Origin: Anaerolineales bacterium
Lineage (GTDB): Bacteria > Chloroflexota > Anaerolineae > Anaerolineales > Villigracilaceae
Reading direction: 5' to 3'
DNA: 64,000 bases
Assembly (NCBI GenBank): GCA_016932715.1
Contig: JAFGCG010000108.1
Location: forward strand, 1 to 64,000
How positions within the stretch are numbered: position 1 is the stretch's first letter; each line of letters begins with the position of its first letter. The translations under genes were made by a program, and so were the position numbers. The notes beneath the pieces were generated by a model. That model had not been told where the DNA came from and did not search any database. It was given only the letters and a program-made list of their open reading frames with translations. Positions 56,411 through 64,000 of this stretch are shown in pieces.

Positions 56411-57574
56411 ATGCCCTTTTACCATAAGCTTGGGCAAATCCCCCATAAACGTCATACCCAGTTCCGCAGACCCGATGGAGGACTGTATCGTGAAGAGTTG
56501 ATGGGATTGGAAGGATTCTCCTCCCTGCAATCGACTCTCTACCACAACTTCATTCCGCCGCGCGTCAAGCAGGTGGAGGACCTCGGCGCGCGCCTGCCCG
56601 AAACCGTGGACTTCGGTCCGATCCGTCACCGCGCCTTCAAGACCGCCGACGCGCCGCTGGGAACGGATCCCGTTTCGGCGCGCATCCCGCTCCTCGCCAA
56701 CCGCGACGTGATCCTGGGCGTTGCGCGCGCCTCGCAAAGCATGGACTATTTCTACCGCAACGCGCAAGCCTACGAGACCTGGTGGGTCCATGAAGGCAGC
56801 GGCACACTCAAATCGCAGTTCGGCAGCCTGAAGTTCCGCAAAGGCGACTACATCGTGATCCCCTTTGGCACAACCTGGCAGATGCACCTGGATGGGGAAG
56901 CACGCTTCTTTACCATCGAAAACCCGTCGCAGATCGAGCCGCCCAAACGTTACCGAAACGAGTTCGGTCAAATGCTCGAACACGCGCCGTACTCCGAGCG
57001 CGACATTCGCCTGCCCGCAGAGCTCGAGACGCACACCGAGCGCGGCGAATTCGAAGTGCGGATCAAGGTCCGCGACCGGCTGAGCAGGCACATCCTGGAT
57101 TACCATCCTTTCGACGTGGTCGGCTGGGATGGGTACCTGTACCCGTGGATCTTCAACATCGAGGACTTCGAGCCGATCACCGGGAGGGTCCACCAGCCGC
57201 CGCCTGTGCATCAGACCTTCCAGGCGCATAACTTTGTGGTCTGCTCGTTCGTCCCCCGACTCTTTGACTATCATCCTGAAAGCATCCCCGCGCCGTACAA
57301 CCACTCCAACGTCAATTCGGATGAGATCATCTACTATGCGGAAGGTGATTTCATGTCGCGCAAGGGGATCGACCGCTGCGATATCAGCATGCATCCCTAC
57401 GGCCTGCCGCACGGTCCGCAACCCGGCATGACCGAGGCTTCGATCGGCAGGAAAGAGACGAAGGAACTGGCAGTGATGGTGGATACTTTCTATCCACTAA
57501 ACCTGACCAGCCAGGCGCTCGAATATGAAAAGCCGGAGTACATGTCCTCCTGGCTGGAAGGAACGGGAGAGTAG
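56411..57574 (+). CDS. hmgA: Homogentisate 1,2-dioxygenase
   Basis: MPFYHKLGQIPHKRHTQFRRPDGGLYREELMGLEGFSSLQSTLYH; DVVGWDGYLYPWIFNIEDFEPITGRVHQPPPVHQTF. Confidence 0.94.
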   Translation: MPFYHKLGQIPHKRHTQFRRPDGGLYREELMGLEGFSSLQSTLYHNFIPPRVKQVEDLGARLPETVDFGPIRHRAFKTADAPLGTDPVSARIPLLANRDVILGVARASQSMDYFYRNAQAYETWWVHEGSGTLKSQFGSLKFRKGDYIVIPFGTTWQMHLDGEARFFTIENPSQIEPPKRYRNEFGQMLEHAPYSERDIRLPAELETHTERGEFEVRIKVRDRLSRHILDYHPFDVVGWDGYLYPWIFNIEDFEPITGRVHQPPPVHQTFQAHNFVVCSFVPRLFDYHPESIPAPYNHSNVNSDEIIYYAEGDFMSRKGIDRCDISMHPYGLPHGPQPGMTEASIGRKETKELAVMVDTFYPLNLTSQALEYEKPEYMSSWLEGTGE

Positions 57575-57629
57575 AAACAGGAAGAAATGAACAGCGAGCG
57601 AAATTGCTCGCTGTTTCGCGGAGCTACCC

Positions 57630-59000
57630 ATGAATCTTTCAACGTCGCACATCACCGATCCAGCGTTCAAAAAGATCGCCCAAAAGATCATTTCGGAAAT
57701 GAAACGTCTGCAAGTGCCCGGTGTCGCCATTGGAATCTGGCACAAAGGGAAGGAGTTTGCAGAAGGCTTTGGCATCACCAGTGTGGAGCATCCGCTGCCT
57801 GTCACACCCGAGACCCTCTTTCAAACGGGATCGATCAGCAAAACATTTACAGGCACCCTGCTCATGCAGCTGGTCGAGCGCGGCAGGGTAGACCTCGATG
57901 CGCCTGTGCGCAAATACATCAGGGATTTCAAGCTGCGCGATCGGGAAGTTGCCCGTAAAGTGACGGTGCGCCAGCTTCTCACCCATATGGGCGGCTGGGT
58001 TGGAGATTACTTCAACGACTTCGGTAACGGCGACGATGCCCTGGACAAAATGGTGAAGGATATTGCAAAACTTCCTCAAATCCAGCCGCTGGGGACGATC
58101 TGGTCCTACAACAACACAGGATTCAATGTCGCCTCCCGCATCATTGAGATCGTCACAAAGAAACCTTACGAGCAAGCCGCACAGGAGATGCTGTTCGATC
58201 CGCTTGGTTTGAAAATGTCCTTCTTTTACCCAAGCGACATCCTGTTCACGCATCGCTTCGTCGTCGGACACCAGAAGGTGAAGGGCGAGGTCCGGGTGGC
58301 GCGGCCGTGGGCAATCGGCAGGGCAGGCAACGGCGTGGGAGGAGTCGTGAGCACCGTCCGCGACCTGCTCAAGTACGCGCGCTTCCACATGAGCAGCGGG
58401 AAGAAAAACGTGATCACCGGCAAGAGTCTCCGGGCAATGCGCGTCCCACAGGCGGATGCAGGTCCGCGCGGCTGGATGGGGATCACATGGTTCATCCGCA
58501 AGGTCGGTGACCTCACGGTGTATGCACATGGCGGCGCGACCAACGGGCAACAGGCATACCTGGCGTTCATTCCCGAAAAGGATTTTGCGCTCGCCATCCT
58601 GACCAACAGCGATGATGGCGGGACAATCAACAAGGTCATATTCAATTACGCGCTTGAACTCTATTTCAACGCCAAATCAACATTGCCCACACCGATCAAG
58701 GTTCCAGCCGGGCAACTCAAAGAATATGTCAGCAGGTATCAGATTGGAACAGAATGTCTTGATCTCCAGGCGAAAGGCGAGCACCTCGTTTATCATCATA
58801 TTCCGCTGGGAGGCTTTCCCAGGCCGGATACACCACCGGGACCCGCCTTGCCGCCGATGCGTTTTTCCTTCTACCAGAAAGACAGGGTCATTGGCTTGGA
58901 TGAACCGTACAAGGGCGAGCTGGCGGATTTTATCCGCGATGAAAAAGGGAAGTTACGATTTTTCCGCATCGGCGGGCGGGCACACAGGAAAATCAAATAG
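57630..59000 (+). CDS. Serine hydrolase (beta-lactamase/class C family)
   Basis: TLFQTGSISKTFTGTLLMQL; SYNNTGFNVASRIIE. Confidence 0.92.
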   Translation: MNLSTSHITDPAFKKIAQKIISEMKRLQVPGVAIGIWHKGKEFAEGFGITSVEHPLPVTPETLFQTGSISKTFTGTLLMQLVERGRVDLDAPVRKYIRDFKLRDREVARKVTVRQLLTHMGGWVGDYFNDFGNGDDALDKMVKDIAKLPQIQPLGTIWSYNNTGFNVASRIIEIVTKKPYEQAAQEMLFDPLGLKMSFFYPSDILFTHRFVVGHQKVKGEVRVARPWAIGRAGNGVGGVVSTVRDLLKYARFHMSSGKKNVITGKSLRAMRVPQADAGPRGWMGITWFIRKVGDLTVYAHGGATNGQQAYLAFIPEKDFALAILTNSDDGGTINKVIFNYALELYFNAKSTLPTPIKVPAGQLKEYVSRYQIGTECLDLQAKGEHLVYHHIPLGGFPRPDTPPGPALPPMRFSFYQKDRVIGLDEPYKGELADFIRDEKGKLRFFRIGGRAHRKIK

Positions 59001-59015
59001 TCCTATAATCAGAAC

Positions 59016-59801
59016 ATGAACTATCGCTTAAGGGTCAGTTTACCCACCCTGGTTTTGCTTGCAGCAATGTTTGCCTGCAACCTGCCCGTTGAACAAGTCC
59101 CCCCACCCGGCGAAGTGCAGACCGCAGCCGCCTTGACCGTGCAGGCATTGATGGTCACTCAGCCCAGCGCGGAAGCAGGCTTGCCCTCTCCCACTCCCTC
59201 TCCCACTCCTGACACACCCTCCCCGATCAACTCGCCAAGCCAAACGACCACGGTCACCCCCACGTATTCCGTGCCAATGCTGACCGTGAAGGAATCAACC
59301 AATTGTCGCACGGGTCCCGGCGAGGCTTACGAGATCGTCTTCACCTATCTATCTGGAAAGAAACTGGAAATTGTCGGTCACTCTGACCGCGGGAATTTCT
59401 GGCTGGTCAAATCCAATGAAAGCCCGACGGGCACCTGCTGGCTATGGGGAGAATACGTGGATGTAACAGGCAGTTATTGGGCCGTCTCAAGTGTCACACC
59501 GCCGCCAACGACTACCAGCGCGCCGCCGATCGCCCCCTCGATCCAGAAATGGGATTACTTCTGCAGCGGCGGGACATTGACTTTCACAGTGAACTGGAAA
59601 GACCTGGCAACAGGCGAGACAGGCTACCGGGTCTTCCGGAACGGCGAACAGGTCGCGGAATTACCGGCGAACTCAACGACGTACACAGATACATATAATT
59701 TGTCTGGAGATTTTGATCAGAATGTGGAGTACTATCTGCAAGTCTATGGTCCCGCCGGCTCCGCGAACAGCTCTGTGATAAGAATGAGGTGCGGCGAATG
59801 A
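59016..59801 (+). CDS. SH3-domain lipoprotein (tandem copy 1)
   Basis: LTVKESTNCRTGPGEAYEIVFTYLSGKKLEIVGHSDRGNFWLVKSNESPTGTCWLWGEYVDVTG. Confidence 0.85.
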   Translation: MNYRLRVSLPTLVLLAAMFACNLPVEQVPPPGEVQTAAALTVQALMVTQPSAEAGLPSPTPSPTPDTPSPINSPSQTTTVTPTYSVPMLTVKESTNCRTGPGEAYEIVFTYLSGKKLEIVGHSDRGNFWLVKSNESPTGTCWLWGEYVDVTGSYWAVSSVTPPPTTTSAPPIAPSIQKWDYFCSGGTLTFTVNWKDLATGETGYRVFRNGEQVAELPANSTTYTDTYNLSGDFDQNVEYYLQVYGPAGSANSSVIRMRCGE

Positions 59802-60430
59802 GACACATTACATTCCTGCTATGTAGCCTGCTAGCGATAACCCTGCCTGCCTGTCAACGCGCCATAGCCACTCCCACCCCCGCCGATTCCGCGCCGGTGC
59901 TGACCGCGCCGACGCTGACCGTGCAGGAGGCAACCAATTGCCGCGCGGGACCCGGGACGGATTACGACATCATTGTCACATACCCGGCTGGAACGAAGCT
60001 GGAAATTGCCGGCCGCTACGACCCCGGGAATTTCTGGCTCGTCAAGTCCGCTGAAAGCCCAACAGGTACCTGCTGGATGTGGGGAGAATACGTGGAAGTG
60101 ACAGGCAGCTATTCGGGCCTCCCCAGTGTCACGCCGCCGCCCACGTCGACCACGGGTCCGTCATCATCCGGGACACTGTTTGTGGAAAAGTGGGAATTCT
60201 CATGCAGCGGCGGAACGCTGACTTTCACGATGAACTGGAATGACCAGGCATCAGATGAGACAGGCTATCGCATCTTCCGGAACGGCGAACAACTCATCGA
60301 ATTGCCAGCTAACTCCACCACGTATACGGATTCACTTAATGTGTCTGCAGGGGAAATTACGGAGTATTACCTGCAAATCTTCGGTCCCAGCGGCACGATC
60401 GACAGTTCGGTGATGAGAGCGCAGTGCTAA
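59798..60430 (+). CDS. SH3-domain lipoprotein (tandem copy 2)
   Basis: LTVQEATNCRAGPGTDYDIIVTYPAGTKLEIAGRYDPGNFWLVKSAESPTGTCWMWGEYVEVTG. Confidence 0.85.
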   Translation: MRHITFLLCSLLAITLPACQRAIATPTPADSAPVLTAPTLTVQEATNCRAGPGTDYDIIVTYPAGTKLEIAGRYDPGNFWLVKSAESPTGTCWMWGEYVEVTGSYSGLPSVTPPPTSTTGPSSSGTLFVEKWEFSCSGGTLTFTMNWNDQASDETGYRIFRNGEQLIELPANSTTYTDSLNVSAGEITEYYLQIFGPSGTIDSSVMRAQC

Positions 60431-60443
60431 GGACGAGTACAGC

Positions 60444-60480
60444 AAAAGGTCCCGGAGTTTTCCGGGACCTTTTGATTTCT
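60444..60480 (+). terminator. Intrinsic terminator
   Basis: AAAGGTCCCGGA gttt TCCGGGACCTTT TGATTTCTT. Confidence 0.92.
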
Positions 60481-60528
60481 TATCTCCTTTTGACGGCTGG
60501 TGCAGTATCGCCCAACATCTTCCCCAAC

Positions 60529-60590
60529 TGCCAAACTATAAAACTACCAAGCTATCGAACTATCAAACTATCGAACCATCAAACTACCCC
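60529..60590. repeat. Degenerate ~10-nt tandem repeat (CAAACTATCG-like)
   Basis: aactataaaactaccaagctatcgaactatcaaactatcgaaccatcaaactacc. Confidence 0.85.
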
Positions 60591-62443
60591 TCTTCCATCT
60601 GTTCCTTGATCTTCTTCGTCTGTTTGCCGCGCCCTTCCGTATCGAGAATGCGCTTGCGGATGCGATACGACTCGGGCGTGACCTCGAGCAGCTCGTCATC
60701 AGCCAGGTATTCGACCGCTTCGTCGAGAGACATCTGTCGGGGCGGTGTGAGGCGGATCTCCATGTCGCCGCGCGCGGCGCGCACATTGGTCAGGTGCTTC
60801 TTCTTGCAGACGTTCACTGCAATGTCGCCCCCGCGGGCATTCTCACCGACCACCATGCCCTCATAGACAGACACACCGGGACCGTAAAACAACATGCCGC
60901 GTTCTTCAGCGGACTTCAAGGCGTACGCTGTGGTCTCACCCGCTTCCCAGGCGACCAACGAGCCGGTCGTGCGCGTGGACATCGATCCCGCCATTTCATC
61001 GTACCCGTGGAAGATCGTGTGCATGACCCCCGCGCCGCGCGTGGAAGTCAGGAACTGGTAGCGGAATCCCAGCAAGCCGCGCGTCGGAGCGATATAGACC
61101 ATGCGTGTCATCCCCTGACCCGCGTCTTGCATCTCCATCATTTTGCCGCGTCTCGCCCCGAGCATTTCCACCACCACACCGACCGTTTCATTGCTGGTCT
61201 CGATATGGACTTCTTCGTACGGCTCCAGCAGCTCGCCATCGTCGGCCCTGTGGAAGATCACTTCAGGACGCGAGACCTGGAACTCATAGCCTTCGCGCCG
61301 CATCGTCTCGATCAGGATGCCCAGATGCAGCTCGCCGCGCCCGGAGACGAGGAAATTCTCAGCCGATTCCGTTTCCTCCACACGCAAGGAGACGTTCGTA
61401 CGCAATTCTTCGAAGAGGCGCTCACGCAGGTTGCGCGACGTTCCCCATCTCCCCTCTTTGCCTGCAAACGGAGAGGTATTCACGCCAAACGTCATACGGA
61501 CCGTCGGCTCTTCCACTTTGATGGTTGGCAGCGCGATCGGCTCGTTCGGATCAGCAAGGGTTTCGCCGATGGCAATGCCTTCCAGGCCAGCCAGCGAAAC
61601 AATGTCACCGGCACTGGCTTCATCCACCTCGATTTTGTTCAAGCCCTGGAAGGTATAAAGATATTTGGCTGACTCCGGCAGGTTGCGTCCGTCTGTGGTC
61701 ATGCGCGCCAGCCGCTGACCGGCTTTGATCTTCCCCGCAAAGACACGTCCGATCGCGGTCACGCCGCGGTAATCGTCATAACCAAGCATGGTCACGAGCA
61801 GCTGCAGAGGCGCCTCGGGGTCCACTTTCGGCGCAGGGATATGGTTCAGGATGACGTCGAACAGAGGCTGCAGATCCGGTCCCAGCTCCGGGGAGAGACC
61901 GGCTTTCCCGGCCGTCGCCTGGGCATAGACAATTGGGAAGTCTGCCTGTTCTTCCGAGGCACCCAGCTCGATGAACAGGTCGAAGGTCTCGTTGAGGACG
62001 CGCGCGGGCTCGGCGTCCTTGCGGTCGATCTTGTTGATCACGACCACAGCCTTGTGGCCCATTTGCAGCGCCTTCTTCAACACAAAACGGGTCTGCGGCA
62101 TGGGTCCCTCGGCGGCATCCACCAGGAGCAAGACGCCATCCACCATGTTCATGACGCGTTCGACCTCCCCGCCGAAATCGGCATGACCCGGCGTATCGAC
62201 GATGTTGATCTTGACCGGCTTGTTCGTTTTAGGGTCGACAAGGGTAATCGCAGTATTCTTGGCAAGGATCGTGATCCCGCGTTCGCGCTCGAGGTCGTTG
62301 GAATCCATCACGCGCTCCGCGACCTGCTGGTTCTCGCGGAAGGTATGCGACTGGCGCAGGAGACCATCCACGAGGGTGGTCTTGCCGTGGTCGACGTGCG
62401 CGATGATAGCGATATTTCGTAAGTCCGTTCGTTCAGTTAGCAT
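60584..62443 (-). CDS. typA: Translational GTPase TypA/BipA
   Basis: [26 protein letters not shown]...[15 protein letters not shown]...[16 protein letters not shown]. Confidence 0.96.
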   Translation of the reverse strand: MLTERTDLRNIAIIAHVDHGKTTLVDGLLRQSHTFRENQQVAERVMDSNDLERERGITILAKNTAITLVDPKTNKPVKINIVDTPGHADFGGEVERVMNMVDGVLLLVDAAEGPMPQTRFVLKKALQMGHKAVVVINKIDRKDAEPARVLNETFDLFIELGASEEQADFPIVYAQATAGKAGLSPELGPDLQPLFDVILNHIPAPKVDPEAPLQLLVTMLGYDDYRGVTAIGRVFAGKIKAGQRLARMTTDGRNLPESAKYLYTFQGLNKIEVDEASAGDIVSLAGLEGIAIGETLADPNEPIALPTIKVEEPTVRMTFGVNTSPFAGKEGRWGTSRNLRERLFEELRTNVSLRVEETESAENFLVSGRGELHLGILIETMRREGYEFQVSRPEVIFHRADDGELLEPYEEVHIETSNETVGVVVEMLGARRGKMMEMQDAGQGMTRMVYIAPTRGLLGFRYQFLTSTRGAGVMHTIFHGYDEMAGSMSTRTTGSLVAWEAGETTAYALKSAEERGMLFYGPGVSVYEGMVVGENARGGDIAVNVCKKKHLTNVRAARGDMEIRLTPPRQMSLDEAVEYLADDELLEVTPESYRIRKRILDTEGRGKQTKKIKEQMEEG

Positions 62444-62544
62444 TTAGCTCTCAGCTTTCAGCGATTAGCTGTTTATAGTTAGACGATGGACGATAGACAA
62501 TTGACCATGGTCTATGGTCAGTGGTCCATGGTCCGATACACACA

Positions 62545-62577
62545 AAAACCCCCGACGGGGAGGCCGAGGGTTTTTCT
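62545..62577. terminator. Terminator-like hairpin between the typA and ABC-F leaders
   Basis: AAAAACCC...GGGTTTTT with GC-rich centre. Confidence 0.6.
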
Positions 62578-62620
62578 TGCGGTCGGCGTGCGGGCTGTAT
62601 TTTACCAGAATGCATTGACT

Positions 62621-62648
62621 TTGAGCAGGGATATTCCTGTGTTATAAT
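62621..62648 (+). promoter_or_regulatory. Promoter of the ABC-F leader
   Basis: TTGAGC - 16 - TATAAT, extended -10 TGTTATAAT. Confidence 0.72.
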
Positions 62649-62657
62649 CCCGCCGCT

Positions 62658-62756
62658 ATGAGATACGAACGAACTGACGAAATCTTCCTGTGCATCGGTG
62701 TGCGCGGATTTGACGGCGAAGGGGTCCCTCGAATCGCGCCTGTCGCCAGAAGATAA
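62658..62756 (+). CDS. Putative 32-aa leader peptide: MRYERTDEIFLCIGVRGFDGEGVPRIAPVARR
   Basis: ATG 9 nt after TATAAT, TAA 62754-62756, terminator 24 nt later. Confidence 0.55.
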   Translation: MRYERTDEIFLCIGVRGFDGEGVPRIAPVARR

Positions 62757-62779
62757 GCAATTGTCTTCGTGTTTTTATG

Positions 62780-62806
62780 CCGTGGCGCTCGCGCCACGGT
62801 TTTTTG
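62780..62806 (+). terminator. Leader terminator upstream of the ABC-F gene
   Basis: CCGTGGCG ctcg CGCCACGG TTTTTTG. Confidence 0.92.
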
Positions 62807-62819
62807 TTTAAACCCCACA

Positions 62820-62967
62820 CGTTGGTTGAGTAGCCGCGCAGCGGCGTATCGAAACCAACAGGTAAGCAAAGCAATCTGTGTTATTGCTGGTTTCGATACG
62901 GGCTGGACGCTTCGTCTTCGCCTACGGCTCCGCTCAGCGCGAACCAGCCCTACTCAACCAGCGGAGT
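62820..62967. repeat. Dispersed palindromic repeat, family C
   Basis: TTGGTTGAGTAG...gtatcgaaacc...ggtttcgatacg...CTACTCAACCA. Confidence 0.85.
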
Positions 62968-62989
62968 AGGATAGTATTTTGGAGTACTC

Positions 62990-64000
62990 ATGATCTCGAT
63001 CACCGTTTCAAATGCCACCCTCATCCTCGGTTCCCATGTCATCTTTCGCGACCTGAGCTGGGAAGTTCAGCACGACCAGAAGATCGGCCTGATCGGTCCG
63101 AACGGCGCCGGGAAGTCTTCGCTGTTCAAGCTGATCACCGGCGAGCATGCGCCTGAAAAAGGCGGAGCGATCATCAAAGCCAGAGGTGTGACCGTTGGCT
63201 ACCTGCCGCAGCATCCGGAATTCGAGCCGGAGAAGACAGCCCTCGCCCTGGCGCTGGAAGGTAACCCGCGCATGGCGGAAATCGAAAACGAGCTGCAGCG
63301 GATTGAAGGCAAACTGGGCATCCCGGAGGTGTACAACAACGCCAAAGCGCTCGAACGCGCCCTCGACGCGCAGCATAAACTGCTGGAAGAGTATGAATCC
63401 CTGGGCGGGCTGAACTATACCTCACGCGTGCGCGAGCTTTTGCACGGACTGGGCTTGCCGGAATCCGATTTCGAGAAGCCCATCCGTGCGTTGAGCGGCG
63501 GACAGAAAAAACTTGTCGGTCTGGCGCGCTTGATGCTGGCACGCCCATCCGTGTTACTGCTTGACGAACCTGACAATCACCTCGATATGCCGGGCAAGGC
63601 CTATCTTGAAAAACTCATCAATGATTACCCTGGCGCGGTCGTGATCATCTCCCATGACCGCTACATCCTGGATGCCGTTGCAACGCACATCGCCGAGATC
63701 GAAGACGGCAGGATCACCACATTCGGCGGCAACTATACCGAATACATCATTGACAAAGAGGAGCGCCTGGCACGACAGGAAGAGCTCTACCAGATCCAGC
63801 GGCGCGAGATCGGTCGTCTCGAAATGGCGCTGACACGCTATAAGCTATGGACGCAATTCAACGATAAATTTGCGAGTCGCATGCACGCCATGGAAGCGCG
63901 CATCGAGCGGATCGAAAAGATTGAGCGTCCGGTCATCGAGCGTCGCAAAATGGATCTGGCGTTGAACGGCTGGCGCGGGTCGAACCAGGTATTGGAATTG
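62990..64000 (+). CDS. ABC-F family ATPase (runs off the window)
   Basis: MISITVSNATLILGSHVIFRDLSWEVQHDQKIGLIGPNGAGKSSLFKLITG...LSGGQKKLVGLARLMLARPSVLLLDEPDNHLD; missing from the ORF track because it has no stop in the window. Confidence 0.92.
   Translation, partial: MISITVSNATLILGSHVIFRDLSWEVQHDQKIGLIGPNGAGKSSLFKLITGEHAPEKGGAIIKARGVTVGYLPQHPEFEPEKTALALALEGNPRMAEIENELQRIEGKLGIPEVYNNAKALERALDAQHKLLEEYESLGGLNYTSRVRELLHGLGLPESDFEKPIRALSGGQKKLVGLARLMLARPSVLLLDEPDNHLDMPGKAYLEKLINDYPGAVVIISHDRYILDAVATHIAEIEDGRITTFGGNYTEYIIDKEERLARQEELYQIQRREIGRLEMALTRYKLWTQFNDKFASRMHAMEARIERIEKIERPVIERRKMDLALNGWRGSNQVLEL

Noticed and set aside
56351-57421. 356-aa ORF on - strand
   Set aside because: Antisense to hmgA, which is unambiguous.
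62640-62810. Independent small RNA gene
   Set aside because: Promoter and terminator would also fit an sRNA, but an in-frame ORF exactly at the start and an ABC-F gene downstream make a leader more likely; still open.
1-64000. CRISPR array, tRNA, rRNA or prophage
   Set aside because: No regularly spaced repeats, no tRNA-like TTCRANNC cloverleaf noticed and no phage structural module; a tRNAscan-SE run would be needed to exclude tRNAs fully.

Overview
The window looks like ordinary chromosome from a member of the Chloroflexota (Anaerolineae-like; inferred from gene content, not tested). It holds about 55 credible genes. They include a tRNA-thiolation/queuosine group (TtuA-like, TtuB-like, YhhQ-like), miaA, an acyl-CoA ligase, ftsH, exoIII, a complete liv-type ABC operon, a cinA-like gene, an M14 peptidase, an MTA/SAH deaminase fused to a CYTH-like domain, mltG, ruvX, a VWA lipoprotein, a GH13 enzyme, alaS, one small IS, many TP-rich lipoproteins, a homogentisate pathway cluster (hppD-FAH-hmgA), typA and the start of an ABC-F gene. 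I saw no rRNA, CRISPR, prophage or defence island. The most interesting signal lies in short leaders below the ORF-track cutoff. (1) alaS is preceded on the minus strand by an almost leaderless 30-codon ORF with 9 Ala codons (MKQELKFHAAAALATSAAQALGLLCEPVTA*), followed by an intrinsic terminator. This has the layout of a classical ribosome-mediated attenuator for alanyl-tRNA synthetase. (2) The ABC-F gene at the right edge has a similar arrangement: extended -10 promoter, almost leaderless 32-codon ORF, strong terminator. Its -10-to-start sequence (TATAATCCCGCCGCTATGA) nearly matches that of the alaS leader (TATAATCCCGCCCTATGA). (3) The liv operon and the VWA lipoprotein also have long, structured leaders. 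Several families of dispersed palindromic repeats occur, and some are built into coding sequence (the TtuB-like C-terminus and the cinA-like gene). All calls come from reading the sequence; no database search was run.
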